Source of the DNA: Lojkania enalia
Lineage: Eukaryota; Ascomycota; Dothideomycetes; Pleosporales
DNA length: 64,000 nt
NCBI GenBank assembly: GCA_010094045.1
Contig: ML986581.1
Span: 372,001 to 436,000 of the forward strand
Reading direction: 5' to 3'
Shown: positions 36,508 through 46,475 of the stretch, one piece after another
Numbering within the stretch: position 1 is the first letter of the stretch
Layout of the letters: the number at the start of each line of letters is the position of its first letter
Notes under the pieces: generated by a model
Seen by the model: the letters and a program-made list of their open reading frames with translations, nothing else
What the model was told of the DNA's origin: nothing
The model's database searches: none
Translations under genes and position numbers: made by a program

Positions 36508-38271
36508 CTAATATCTCCTTCCGACTTCCAAGCCTAGCTCCTCATCCGGATTTGCAAAACCTCTAGCTTTGGGTGTTGACTTGCCCACCGCATAATCCAG
36601 TGCTTCACCCTTGTACTCCCATCCCCCGTCCTGCACAAAAAAATCAACCTCATCAACGATATCCCAGACCACATCCTCCGCAATCTGTTCCTTGAACCTC
36701 TCTCCAACAGCGCGCAATTTTCTGCCTTCGGGGAGTTGCGTCTCCGATGTGTTGCCGAACATTTCCGTATCTTTTTCCCGTTGTTGGAGCATCTCATCTG
36801 GCGGACACCAGAAATCAGGGCCAAAGTTGACCTGGGCCATTCCACCATTGAATGCAGAAACAGCTGGAAGGTAGCCTACCATGCCATCATCGAAACCCGC
36901 CCTTGCTCCAGCTTGCGTTGAAGGTACGCTTGCCGGGGGCAAAAATGCCAAGATGCCTTCAAATGCAAAACCCACAACCTTTCCATTCTTGTAGACTCGG
37001 ATATAGGAATGCGGAAGAGACCTAAGGGAAACTTCATCGTGGTTAGGAGAAGGCTTGATGCTAGGTAATGGACCTCGGTCCGAATATGCTTCCATAGCCT
37101 TAGTAGCCTGGTAGTCGAGTTGCTCAAAATAAAAATTTCCCTTGTACGGAACAGGTATACGGTCACGAACAATGTCAACTGGTTTGTCAAGACTGAGTGG
37201 ATCCCGAGAGGATGTTACTGCATCAAACCCGTCGCCAAGATCAACGGCAGGATTATAGATGCCTTCCACTACTTTCCGATGCAACGATAGAGAAGGGAGC
37301 TGAATTTCCAAGCCGATGACGTCGCCCTCGCGGACATGTTCATCAGTGATGTACTCGACGGGCACTGGTCTACCATGGGGGGGCCGAGCTTTCATGTGCT
37401 TGCTTTTAGCGCCTTTGGAGACTGACCTGTACAGCTTTGAAGGTCGAGAGCGGTGCATAGCTTCAAATCTGGAGTCGGTAATGCCGTAGCTATAACCATC
37501 ATATCCAACTGGTCCATCTAGTGGTGCTTCTCTTCTCGCCCATCCCATGCGGACGTGAGGTCCGGGAACGACGGCGCCAGTCCGCGGATCACTCCGCTCC
37601 ATGGGCCCTTCCGCAGGTATTCCCTTCACTATCTTTACCTCGTAGTACATCCTGCCCTCTCGTGCGACGACATTTCCGCGGCCCATGCGCCACCCCTTCT
37701 CATTCGTGATAATGGTGCCGGTGTCATCAAAATGAAACCATTTATCAGAGTCTTCGTGGCTCATTCTCGGCCCATATGGCCTCGAATCGCTCTGCCGGTA
37801 GTATTGCTTATGCCGAAAATGAGGGTCGGCCACGCAATGTGTGTACTTATAGCCCTTTTTGTTCCAAGCATGGTCTACGGGCTTTAGCAATTCCGATCGC
37901 CCGTCGGGTGTGCAAATAGGGTTTGGCTCGTGTGAGGCAAATATGCCGTCTTTGGGAGGATCGTAGTCGAAGTACTTGGGTTCGGGGATGGAGTAGCGCA
38001 TGGGTGAGGGTGACGAGGCAGGATCATGTTTGGTCTTAGTAGTAGGATTTGGCGTGCTTCCGCGAGTGTTTGTTGAGGCTTCTCGTTTCTTAAGAGTTTC
38101 TCTCTTCTCTCGTTGCTCGCGCGGTGGAGCTCGTGGACGCGCGCGTGTTGCAGTGTCTGGATTGGGGTTGAGCGGTGAGGACACCGCGGGTGCATGGTCT
38201 TCCTCCAGTGGCCGGCGCAGTGGAGGCGCTAGAGTAGGAGTATTCGAGCGCGAGTGTGGCGATTCGGCCAT
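36508..38271 (-). CDS. BRE2: COMPASS subunit Bre2/Ash2-like SPRY protein
   Basis: Single exon, 587 aa. Bre2 is the Ash2-like subunit of the Set1/COMPASS histone H3 lysine 4 methyltransferase and acts in the nucleus. The SPRY domain runs from about residue 190 with breaks (KGWRMGRGNVVAREGRMYYE, HVRMGWARREAPLDGPVGYD, GYSYGITD, EGDVIGLEIQLP) and resumes after an insertion near IRVYKNGKVVGFAFE. The C-terminal NFGPDFWCPP segment and the Dpy30-binding-like helix (ERFKEQIAEDVVWDIVDEVD) match the family. The N-terminal 90 residues are Pro/Arg/Thr-rich and probably disordered. It lies head to head with ENP1, 220 bp apart. The family is well supported; the name follows yeast. Confidence 0.92.
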   Translation of the reverse strand: MAESPHSRSNTPTLAPPLRRPLEEDHAPAVSSPLNPNPDTATRARPRAPPREQREKRETLKKREASTNTRGSTPNPTTKTKHDPASSPSPMRYSIPEPKYFDYDPPKDGIFASHEPNPICTPDGRSELLKPVDHAWNKKGYKYTHCVADPHFRHKQYYRQSDSRPYGPRMSHEDSDKWFHFDDTGTIITNEKGWRMGRGNVVAREGRMYYEVKIVKGIPAEGPMERSDPRTGAVVPGPHVRMGWARREAPLDGPVGYDGYSYGITDSRFEAMHRSRPSKLYRSVSKGAKSKHMKARPPHGRPVPVEYITDEHVREGDVIGLEIQLPSLSLHRKVVEGIYNPAVDLGDGFDAVTSSRDPLSLDKPVDIVRDRIPVPYKGNFYFEQLDYQATKAMEAYSDRGPLPSIKPSPNHDEVSLRSLPHSYIRVYKNGKVVGFAFEGILAFLPPASVPSTQAGARAGFDDGMVGYLPAVSAFNGGMAQVNFGPDFWCPPDEMLQQREKDTEMFGNTSETQLPEGRKLRAVGERFKEQIAEDVVWDIVDEVDFFVQDGGWEYKGEALDYAVGKSTPKARGFANPDEELGLEVGRRY

Positions 38272-38491
38272 TGTCAGTGGTAATAAGGTGTTTGTCTAGG
38301 AGTGGGAATGTGAATGTATTGAGGATGCAGGCGCGGGCCACCGATCCACCTGTCGGCGGATCGGGCAGTTTGTGCCGATCGCGAAAAGTTTCCGTCAGCA
38401 GCAGTGTGCACTATGATTTTTGTCCTGCTTGCACTCACAACAACACCCTCGACGCCGCCCCTCAGCACCCGCTGGCTATCACACAGTCACA

Positions 38492-39970
38492 ATGCCGAAA
38501 GCCCCCAAGTCGCCTGGTCCGCGCGACGCCCAGCGTCACAACCCTCTCACCGAAGACTATGCCCCCTCCAATCCGTGGAAGCAAAAGGCGCCGAAGCGGA
38601 GAAAGCGCTCAAGAGACGAGACCAAAGAAGAGAGCTTTGTCGATTCCAAGGCTTCAAGAAAGATCTTAGACATTGGGCGGGATCTGGCGGAAGAGGAAGA
38701 GAGGGAGAACCAGGCGCGACGACCCCCCGCTGCCAACCCTGCGTTCGACTTCGAAGCACGGCTTGGCGAAGATAACAGCGTCGGGGAACCAACGGAACAG
38801 TACGACGACGATGAGGCGTGGGGCGAAGAAGAGGAGGAAGTTGAGGAATTGGAGATTGACCCGGAAGACCTTGCCACTTTTAACAAGTTCATACCCACAG
38901 ACGAGAACCCTATAGTGTGGCCGGGAGAGGAAGCACAACCCTCGGGACCAGGTACAGACCTAGCAGCCTTGATCCTCGAGAAGATTGCTGCACACGAAGC
39001 TCAGACACAGGATAGTGTGCAGCCGGATATTCAGGGCGGAGGCGACCCCGACGATGCCATCGAGCTGCCCCAAAAGGTCGTTGAAGTATATTCCCAGGTT
39101 GGCCTCATTCTCTCACGCTACAAGTCTGGGAAGCTGCCAAAGCCCTTTAAGATCCTCCCCACAATACCCGCATGGGAGACACTAATTGCCATCACCCGAC
39201 CTGACTCCTGGACACCCAATTCAGTGTACGCTGCAACCCGAATTTTCATATCGTCGAAGCCCTACATAGCCCAACAATTTCTCCACAACATCGTCCTTCC
39301 TGCCGTGCAGGACAATATTCGCGAGGCCCATAAGCTCAATGTACATCTCTACAACGCGCTCAAGAAGGCGCTCTACAAACCTTCGTGTTTTTTCAAGGGC
39401 ATTGTGTTTCCTCTGCTAGCAGATGGCACCTGCACCCAGCGCGAGGCCCACATCGTAGCGAGCGTAGTAGCAAAGGTCAGCGTACCAGTCCTACATTCTG
39501 CTGCAGCTCTCCATCGTCTCTGCGAACTCGCAGCCGAGCAAATGTCCTCGGATCCGGACGCCGCGGGTCCTGTCAACATATTCATCAAGGTAATGCTAGA
39601 GAAAAAGTATGCACTGCCGTATAAGGTCGTCGACGCGCTCGTTTTCCACTTTTTGCGCTTCCGTGCCGTTGGCGTGAGCAGCGCAGACACTATGGAAACA
39701 GAATCGGTTGCTGGAGACCTTGGAAGGACAGGCAAACTACCCGTGATATGGCACCAGTGCTTGTTGGCATTCGCGCAGAGGTACAGGAACGACATCACGG
39801 AGGACCAGAGAGAGGCACTACTAGATCTGTTACTTACTCGCGGCCACAAGAGCATTAGTACAGAGGTTCGAAGAGAATTGCTTGAGGGACGGGGACGGGG
39901 TGTTGTTGTGGAGCCGCCTCCTATAGGAATGGATGGAGATGACACCATGGTTATGGCCGTTGATGCTTAG
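38492..39970 (+). CDS. ENP1: Bystin/Enp1, 40S ribosome biogenesis factor
   Basis: Single exon from the ATG at 38492 (MPKAPKSPGPRDAQRHNPL), 492 aa, close to yeast Enp1 (483 aa). The open frame extends upstream, but only without ATG codons. Enp1 is a nucleolar and pre-40S factor needed for 20S pre-rRNA processing and export. Diagnostic parts are the N-terminal PLTEDY segment, the acidic middle (YDDDEAWGEEEEEVEELEID), and the bystin domain: VYSQVGLILSRYKSGKLPKP, FKILPTIPAWETLI, and VLPAVQDNIREAHKLNVHLY, with the C-terminal QRYRNDITEDQREALLDLL. The promoter is shared with BRE2. Confidence 0.96.
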   Translation: MPKAPKSPGPRDAQRHNPLTEDYAPSNPWKQKAPKRRKRSRDETKEESFVDSKASRKILDIGRDLAEEEERENQARRPPAANPAFDFEARLGEDNSVGEPTEQYDDDEAWGEEEEEVEELEIDPEDLATFNKFIPTDENPIVWPGEEAQPSGPGTDLAALILEKIAAHEAQTQDSVQPDIQGGGDPDDAIELPQKVVEVYSQVGLILSRYKSGKLPKPFKILPTIPAWETLIAITRPDSWTPNSVYAATRIFISSKPYIAQQFLHNIVLPAVQDNIREAHKLNVHLYNALKKALYKPSCFFKGIVFPLLADGTCTQREAHIVASVVAKVSVPVLHSAAALHRLCELAAEQMSSDPDAAGPVNIFIKVMLEKKYALPYKVVDALVFHFLRFRAVGVSSADTMETESVAGDLGRTGKLPVIWHQCLLAFAQRYRNDITEDQREALLDLLLTRGHKSISTEVRRELLEGRGRGVVVEPPPIGMDGDDTMVMAVDA

Positions 39971-40551
39971 ACGAAAAGTCTCAAAAACTGCGTGGCATTT
40001 GAGGATCCAGATAGATGTATTCATTGAATTATACCCTCGACTTTCTTATCGTAAGAATTCCGACCCATCTTCTAAGCGCCTTACATGTACATTATCTCCG
40101 CCTCCGAAGGTGCGCGGAACTTCGGGCGTCAATCATGGAGTATACATGGGATACAGCTTTTGTCAGAAATTGTAAGCTCCAAGTATATACTCGAAATACC
40201 AGACTACAAATGACAATCCATGTTTCTCTGCAGTAAGCATTTCACTAGAACAGAAATGTTGCTTGGCACTGCGCCCTAACACCTACAAGTAGGGTATAGA
40301 AACTGTTGATTCGGAAAGGATTCCGCTCGGAAAATTTGGCCCTACTTTAGTGCGGAATTTGTGCTTTGGTCTCCACACTACTTGGTTTTTAATACTTCAC
40401 GTGTCCTCACCTATCTAAACTGCCATTTCTTCCAGAACTGTGTGCGAATACATATTCAATATACACTTCACGAGTAGTCTCATTTGATATCTAATCACTG
40501 CATGTTGAATCAACCTAGCCAACAAGAATCGGAACGACTTCCCCGCAAATC
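39971..40551. other. Intergenic region between ENP1 and the decarboxylase
   Basis: About 580 bp holding the ENP1 3' flank and the decarboxylase promoter. No other coding or RNA feature was recognised. Confidence 0.6.
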
Positions 40552-42164
40552 ATGGATTCTTCACAATTCCGAGAAGCGGCACAGGGTGCCATTGAAGATA
40601 GTATATCTACCCAAATCCCCTGATCGGTCGCTCTCTAATATCATTAGTCATCAACTATTACGACAACATAGCAGATCGACCAGTTCTCCCCTCAATTGCC
40701 CCAGGATACCTCCACCATCTCCTTCCGGACGGACCCCCAGAAGAAAGCGAATCATGGAGCAAAATTCGATCCGATATTGACCGTGTAATCATGCCTGGCC
40801 TTACACATTGGCAATCACCAAAGTACATGGCTTTCTTTCCATGCAATTCGTCATTCCCGGGCATGCTTGGCGAGATGTACTCCGGTGCGTTCAATGCCGC
40901 GGCTTTCAACTGGATTTGTTCGCCCGCTGTTACTGAACTAGAGACTATCGTTATGGATTGGGTGGCTCAACTGCTAGGCTTACCCGAATGCTATCTGAGT
41001 AAAGGCGAAGGAGGGGGTATTATTCAGGGTACAGCAAGCGAGGTCGTGGTAACTTGTGTCGTGGCGGCACGAGAGCGTATATTAAGGAGAAAGTTTGCAC
41101 ATCTACCTGAAGGAGAGGACAAGATGGATCAGATGGCCGAAATGCGAGGCAAGCTAGTAGCTCTGGGCTCAGAACATGCCCACTCGTCAACCCAGAAAGC
41201 AGCCATCATCGCCGGGACGAGATACCGCTCCGTCCCGGCGCCTCGGTCGACAAACTTCAGTGTAGCAGCAGCCGCCCTTAGGCGGACCATAGAAGAGTGC
41301 AAAGCAAAAGGACTAGAACCCTTCTACTTCACAGCCACAATCGGCAGCACTGCAACCTGCGCCGTCGACGACCTCTCCGGGATTGCCGAACTCGCAAAAG
41401 ACTATCCAGACCTCTGGATCCATGTTGATGCTGCCTATGCGGGCTCCGCCCTCGTTTGCCCTGAATATCAACACCTTTGCCCGCCCCTCGCCACCTTCGA
41501 CTCCTTCAACTTCAACCTACACAAATGGCTCCTTGTCAACTTCGACTGCTCTGCCTTCTTTATTAAGAAGCGGCGCGACCTCATCGATACCTTCAGCATC
41601 ACACCGTCCTACCTCCGCAACCAATTCACCGACTCCGGGCTCGTGACCGACTACCGCGACTGGCAAATTCCACTAGGCCGCCGCTTCCGCAGCTTGAAAG
41701 TCTGGTTCGTGCTCCGGACGTACGGCGTCAATGGCCTGCGGACTTTTATTAGGAAGCATATTAAGCTGAGCGAGTATTTCCACGGTTTGGTTGAATCGAG
41801 AGAGGATTTGTTTGGCGTGATTACGGGGCCGGATTTTGCGCTTACGACCTTCCAAGTCAAGCCCTTTATACCTTCTTCGACAGCCGCGGCGAATGAACCG
41901 GATCCGCGGCATGAAGCGTATACGAATGATTTCACGCACGATGCCGAAGCTAGGTATTTGGAGGATGCAAATAAGGTTACGAAAGAGGTATGTGAGAAAA
42001 TTAATAGCAAGGGTGAGTTTTTCTTAACTGGTACGGTGGTTTGCGGTGTCTATGTTATCCGTGTTGTTAGTGCGACGTTGAATGCGGAGGAAAAGTATTT
42101 GAAGTTGGTGTTTGAGGAGTTGGTGAAGGCGGCGGAGGAGGTGAGGAGCTTGAAGAGCGAGTAG
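40552..42164 (+). CDS. Aromatic-L-amino-acid decarboxylase (PLP group II)
   Basis: Exons are 40552-40600 and 40648-42164 with a 47-nt intron (GTATAT..TTAG), about 521 aa. The start MDSSQFREAAQGAIEDIINYYDN matches the N-terminus of animal and fungal aromatic amino-acid decarboxylases. The PLP-binding lysine is K309 in FNFNLHKWLLVNFDCSAFF, and HVDAAYAGSA carries the aspartate that contacts the pyridine nitrogen. GLTHWQSPKYMAFFP, AVTELETIVMDW and GGGIIQGTASE are further family blocks. The enzyme should produce tryptamine, tyramine or a related amine; substrate choice cannot be read from the sequence. Fungal copies are patchily distributed and are sometimes in indole or alkaloid pathways. No pathway partner is next to it here. 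Confidence 0.92.
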
Positions 42165-42896
42165 AATAGACAATATTATTATATGATGTTTTAGATTTGA
42201 TATTTAAATAGATGGTTTTTGTTAGATAGTCAGGTAGTTTAGTATCTTGGTCATGATAGACACTATATGAACATTAGAATATTATGGTTGACTTCAATTA
42301 ACCCTATATTGATGACAGTAACGTCGCACCTAGATTATGGGCTTGATAGCGTCTAGACTATGTTGAAATTTGGCATCGGGCTCCGACAGCAATTCACTTC
42401 GTAAAAGAAGCAAGAATCCATACCATAAATCTTGATCAAAGCCTACTAGATCTATCACAAAATCGTCTAGAAAGATAATTGACGATACAACTATTTGGAG
42501 TTATCGGGGATGAAGTACAGGCGAACCCTAGAAAGCCAAAACTTTTTTAATAATCAAGCTGACTGTACTCCCACTACGACTTTGACAGCTAGTCAATGAC
42601 TAGCCAAATCAAGGAGACTGGGGCTATGAGGGCTCGCCAAGAGAACCGTAGTACCTTTCTTACATAGCTTGAAGCCCCTTTATGATAATCGAAGAGCTAA
42701 TCAAATTTCATGGTTTAAAAATAGAATGGAATGCCCATATATATGCGAATGAGTGAGAGAAAGACAAAAAAGCTAATAAAAATGAAGCTAGTATACAAAG
42801 CCCCCAAGATATCTCCACATTTCCACAGCTCTAGCATATGATCTCGGCCAAATTAGGCAAGAGGTCTCGTGGCCCCATTTGAACACCTTAGCCGAT
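42165..42896. other. AT-rich convergent intergenic region
   Basis: About 730 bp between the 3' ends of the decarboxylase (+) and the conserved unknown gene (-). Nothing recognised. Confidence 0.6.
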
Positions 42897-44024
42897 TTAG
42901 TCGACCATTTGCATGTCCAGTTTCTCGTAAGATCGGAAATGGATATCAGCGGAACGTTTTGCCACCGAACTCCTCTTCGTGATTTTGTTATTCTTCACAT
43001 CGATACTAACGCATCCATCAACAGCATAGAAGTCGCAAAGGGGATGAAGTTCTCGTGTCGCCATATCGCAATAATAACCATCAGAGCCAACTGCGTCAGG
43101 ACCGTAGCTCATCTCATGCTGACACAGTTCCGTGGCGTTGTCTCGGGGGAAATTGGAAACGATGAGACGCTTCTCCATCCAGTCACGACGCTTGACTCCT
43201 CTCATCGAACGCTTCTTCATTCCCGGAACTCCTAGAGTAAATGTTAGCATGTATGCCCATTGAAATTCAAGGTTTGAATTCGAGGTAGGACGTACCATCG
43301 ATTTCACCAGCGTTTCCGGAGAAAATCGTCTTCGAGCACGCAGCATTGTTATTCAACGTATTCGCGAGCTGTTCGCCATAGGCAAAGAAATCGATCTTGA
43401 ACGCCGCGGTGTCAATTCCGTTCGTATGATCCGCATCCAGCCACGTGCAATACGGCTTAAAAGGTTCGCCGGTCTCCTTGTTACGTCCAGCGACCTGGTT
43501 GCCGAAATTCCAGCTGTGACCGCAAGCCTGGCCAACGTCGCCAGTCCAAGCTGCATCAGCTGCGCCATCCCTGTTCTTCAGCGTGATCCAGGAGATGCAG
43601 ATTGCACCATCGGTACCGATGAATGAGGCGTATTGGGTTTGGACGCCGCCAACGTCTTGCTGAAGAGTATAGTCGGCGAAGTCACCGGAGGAAATATCGC
43701 TGTTTGCTATATTGAAACGATAAGCAATAGTTCATTAAAGGAACTGGGAGAGAGGGACGTACGACGGACTTCTCCGATAACGGCATTGTTTGCATCATAG
43801 CCCATGATTCGTGAGATCCGCCCACCCTATATGGAGTCAGCTCACTTCTTGGTTTCAATTCAAAACAGTTTCCTTACAAAGTTGCCCGAAGAGTTGTCTT
43901 CAAGACCGACCTTCACTCTGAGCACTGCACCATTTGGTGAGGTGTTCGGCAGGTTCGACTGAGCAAAACCAATGATACCGAGGATCGTTCCCACATGGCC
44001 AATTGCGTCCAAAAAGCCCGACAT
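42897..44024 (-). CDS. Conserved fungal protein of unknown function, four exons
   Basis: Exons are 44024-43878, 43826-43763, 43706-43296 and 43231-42897; 957 nt in phase, about 318 aa. All introns have good borders (GTAAGG, GTACGT, GTACGT donors; TAG acceptors). The protein starts MSGFLDAIGHVGTILGIIGF, which may be a hydrophobic leader or anchor. It then has a beta-rich region (SGNFGGRISRIMGYDANNAV, SSGDFADYTLQQDVGGVQTQ, GAICISWITLKNRDGA) with conserved-looking Cys and Trp. I recall similar proteins in many ascomycetes without a named domain. The C-terminal third is basic (MKKRSMRGVKRRDWMEKR) and contains several cysteines (ELCQHEMSYGPDAVG, YYCDM, HPLCDF, DGCVSID). Dibasic KR pairs could be Kex2-type sites. 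No function can be given. Confidence 0.82.
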
Positions 44025-45038
44025 AGTGACTAAAACTTATTTGATAGTTGTGGGAATGAGGGATGGTAGATGTAGATGCAGTGTCTGAAGAGGAGTGGCG
44101 GATTGGAGTGAATATCGTAAAGCGGTGTTAAAGACTGATATTTATATTCCACTTCACAAACCATATATGAACATTTATATCCAGCTTCCAGCCATTTTAA
44201 GTTATTGATAGTTCTATACTTACGGGTAGGCATAAGTTGTGTCCCAGTATTTCTTCCGTATTTCCGTAATTGCAAGGTTCATCGTAAATCAATGCTGATG
44301 GAAACACAAGACGAATGAAACAGCGACCGCAGCTGCCGTCACATCCTGATTTCCGCAGAGCCACAAAATTGTGGGGAAGTGCAGTTGTAGGCAAGCTTCC
44401 TAATTGAGTTACAGAAGCATAAGAAGTGTAAATCACAATCACCGACTAGTACAATATGAACATTAGTTGCGCATAGCCTCAAGTCTGTGCCTTAAACCAT
44501 GAGGTTGGGGATAGTTAAACTTTACGTTAGATTTTTGAGCCTGTGTAGCCAAGAATTTATTATAGGCAGGCGGAGACTATAAATCCATAACAAAATCACG
44601 CCAATGCTTACTGAGCAGGTCGGCTGAAATGCTTATTTTCGCCGCACTTTATCCAGATCTACCTCTAAAATTGCTTTTTATGGTAATATCTAATGGAGCT
44701 GAAGCCAATTTTTCTGTCATACCCCTTCAAACAACGGGGTCCATTTTTCATTTCGTCATCTATGGGATAACATCATGGTGTGCCGAGGCTAGACACCTGA
44801 ATTAGAAGGCTATCAAATACTCTTCAAGTTATTAGTGTGAAAATAATGGCTTATATAAATAATCGATCACCATTCCGCGCAAACTCAACATCACGCTGAC
44901 TTCTCATTACCAAGTCAACTACAACAGCCACTTTCCTCAGCCCGCATCTATTCTTTGGGAGAGCCCTTTAAGATCTCTACCCATCTCCATTCCGCTCTCT
45001 AGCATTTGAGATTACTTTTGTTTCCTATTCATCCTAGA
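44025..45038. other. Divergent promoter region of the unknown gene and the secreted-protein gene
   Basis: About 1.0 kb, AT-rich. It contains a clear TATA-like box for the secreted-protein gene (listed separately). No further genes were recognised; the minus ORFs here lack family features. Confidence 0.55.
44852..44860 (+). promoter_or_regulatory. TATA-like box of the small secreted-protein gene
   Basis: TATATAAAT lies about 180 bp before the ATG at 45039 and is followed by a pyrimidine-rich stretch with CATCACGCTGACTTCTC, a plausible transcription start area. TATA boxes are typical of regulated rather than housekeeping fungal genes. Confidence 0.5.
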
Positions 45039-45482
45039 ATGCAGTTCACCGCCACCTTCCTCGCTCTGCTCGCAGCGTTCCCCTTTGCAAGCACTGCACC
45101 AACGAGCGAGAATGTAAACTCGCCCCTCCAAAAACGTCAAAACATCCCAAACAACATCAACATCGGAATCAACGAGAAACGCCACAACGCGAATGGTAAG
45201 GGAATGTGGACGGCCTGGGTCAACGGACAAGATCCATGCAACCATCACTCGGACCTAAACGTTTACGAGGACGAAGCGTCTCCCTGCAACATCAGATTCA
45301 GCCTGGAGGGTATGGATTATCAGTACACCTTGCATGGCTGTGGAGGAGATTTGAGTATTTGGAGGAATGGGAAGGATAATGTGGGGAGCTGTTATTGGGC
45401 TCCTGGCCATGTGGGATGTGTAGCGGGGGCGGGATATAGTGGAAGGTGGCAGTGCCATGTCAACGATGGGCCTGGGAAATAG
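45039..45482 (+). CDS. Small secreted cysteine-rich protein (effector-like)
   Basis: Single exon, 147 aa. The N-terminus MQFTATFLALLAAFPFASTA is a clear signal peptide. A Kex2-type dibasic site (LQKR followed by QN, about residues 30-34) suggests a propeptide. The mature part has six cysteines (in DPCN, SPCN, HGCGG, GSCYW, GCVAG and WQCH), enough for three disulphides, and is rich in Trp, Gly, His and Asn. Length, secretion signal and even cysteine number fit the working definition of a candidate effector or a small antimicrobial-type protein. No named family was recognised. A TATA-like box upstream suggests regulated expression. Confidence 0.85.
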   Translation: MQFTATFLALLAAFPFASTAPTSENVNSPLQKRQNIPNNINIGINEKRHNANGKGMWTAWVNGQDPCNHHSDLNVYEDEASPCNIRFSLEGMDYQYTLHGCGGDLSIWRNGKDNVGSCYWAPGHVGCVAGAGYSGRWQCHVNDGPGK

Positions 45483-45809
45483 TTGGTTGAAGATGGTTCC
45501 GGCCCCTGGGGTATGTGACGGACTGCATGCTAGTATTTTTTTTTTTTTTGTTTTTGTTTTGGCTGCATTCATTTCGTCTCGCTTGTTCGCACTCTGAACC
45601 CTACATTAATTTCAGATTGGTGCATGCGTACATGTTCCACACTCATTGTAAGACTTTTACAATCAATATGAGTTTACATTATTTATTCTCTGAGTTTGCT
45701 TTTTCGGACGACATGTCGCCTTGAACTAAGAGCAGGTTTTGAAACATCTTCCCATCCCTAGAGAGGACCTATCACACAGTAGAATTATCTCAGGAAGATA
45801 TTTGTATGT
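45483..45809. other. Convergent intergenic region
   Basis: About 330 bp, with a run of 14 T at 45536-45549, between the 3' ends of the secreted-protein gene and the zinc-finger gene. Nothing else was seen. Confidence 0.6.
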
Positions 45810-46475
45810 CTAAATGTCAATGTTGTCAGCACAATGTCCGCACCATCCACAGTCCTTATCGCATAGTGCCCAATCTTCATGCCCATTATCGAAGCTATGT
45901 CCCCATCCATTACCATATGCACTTCGCCAGTAATGATTCGCTTGACCACCAAGATCATCGTCACACACACCGTAGATTGAACCCCCAGCTGAACCACCCA
46001 TTGCACCTGTATTTCTTCTAGGGCCGTTTGACGCCTCCGTGTTCGCATTCGTTTTGGTTTTCAACCGTGCCTTTGGCTTTGGTGTTTTAGGCCGCATAGG
46101 AGTAGACTATTCATATCAGAACGAGAAATAGAAATAACGTACACGATATACGAAAATCATACTTACCCAACTACCCCACATTATAACAGTGTTCCCCGTG
46201 CTCCCTTTCGCTACTCGTGCATTCTCGTTCGTATGAGCGGCCGATCGATGCCGACTCTCTCTGCTTGTCGTGCCTGATGCTTCTTTTCTCGCGTGCGCAG
46301 TTGAGAGATGCTGCGAGTTGGCTGTTTCACTACAGAACTTTCGGCGGCATAACCCACACTTGTGTGCCTTTCGAGCTATAGGATCCGAGGTGCCTGTGTG
46401 CTGAGCGAGGGAAGCGGCCGATTTGAAGGGTTTCTCGCAGACTGGGCCCTTTCTGTCCGTGTGTGAGGAGGTCAT
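45810..46475 (-). CDS. C2H2 zinc-finger protein with a cysteine-rich tail
   Basis: Exons are 46475-46167 and 46106-45810 over a 60-nt GTAAGT..ATAG intron, phase 0, about 201 aa. The N-terminal half has two finger-like units. The second is intact (HKCGLCRRKFCSETANSQHL, then STAH). The first (PVCEKPFKSAASLAQH) lacks its first cysteine; a glycine stands at that place, and its second histidine is also missing. The C-terminal half has a Gly-rich segment and a compact block, ALCDKDCGWCGHCADN, with five cysteines. I remember this combination from leotiomycete proteins of unknown role. Whether it binds DNA, RNA or only metal cannot be decided; a nuclear role is an inference from the fingers and the basic linker KTPKPKARLKTK. 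Confidence 0.78.
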
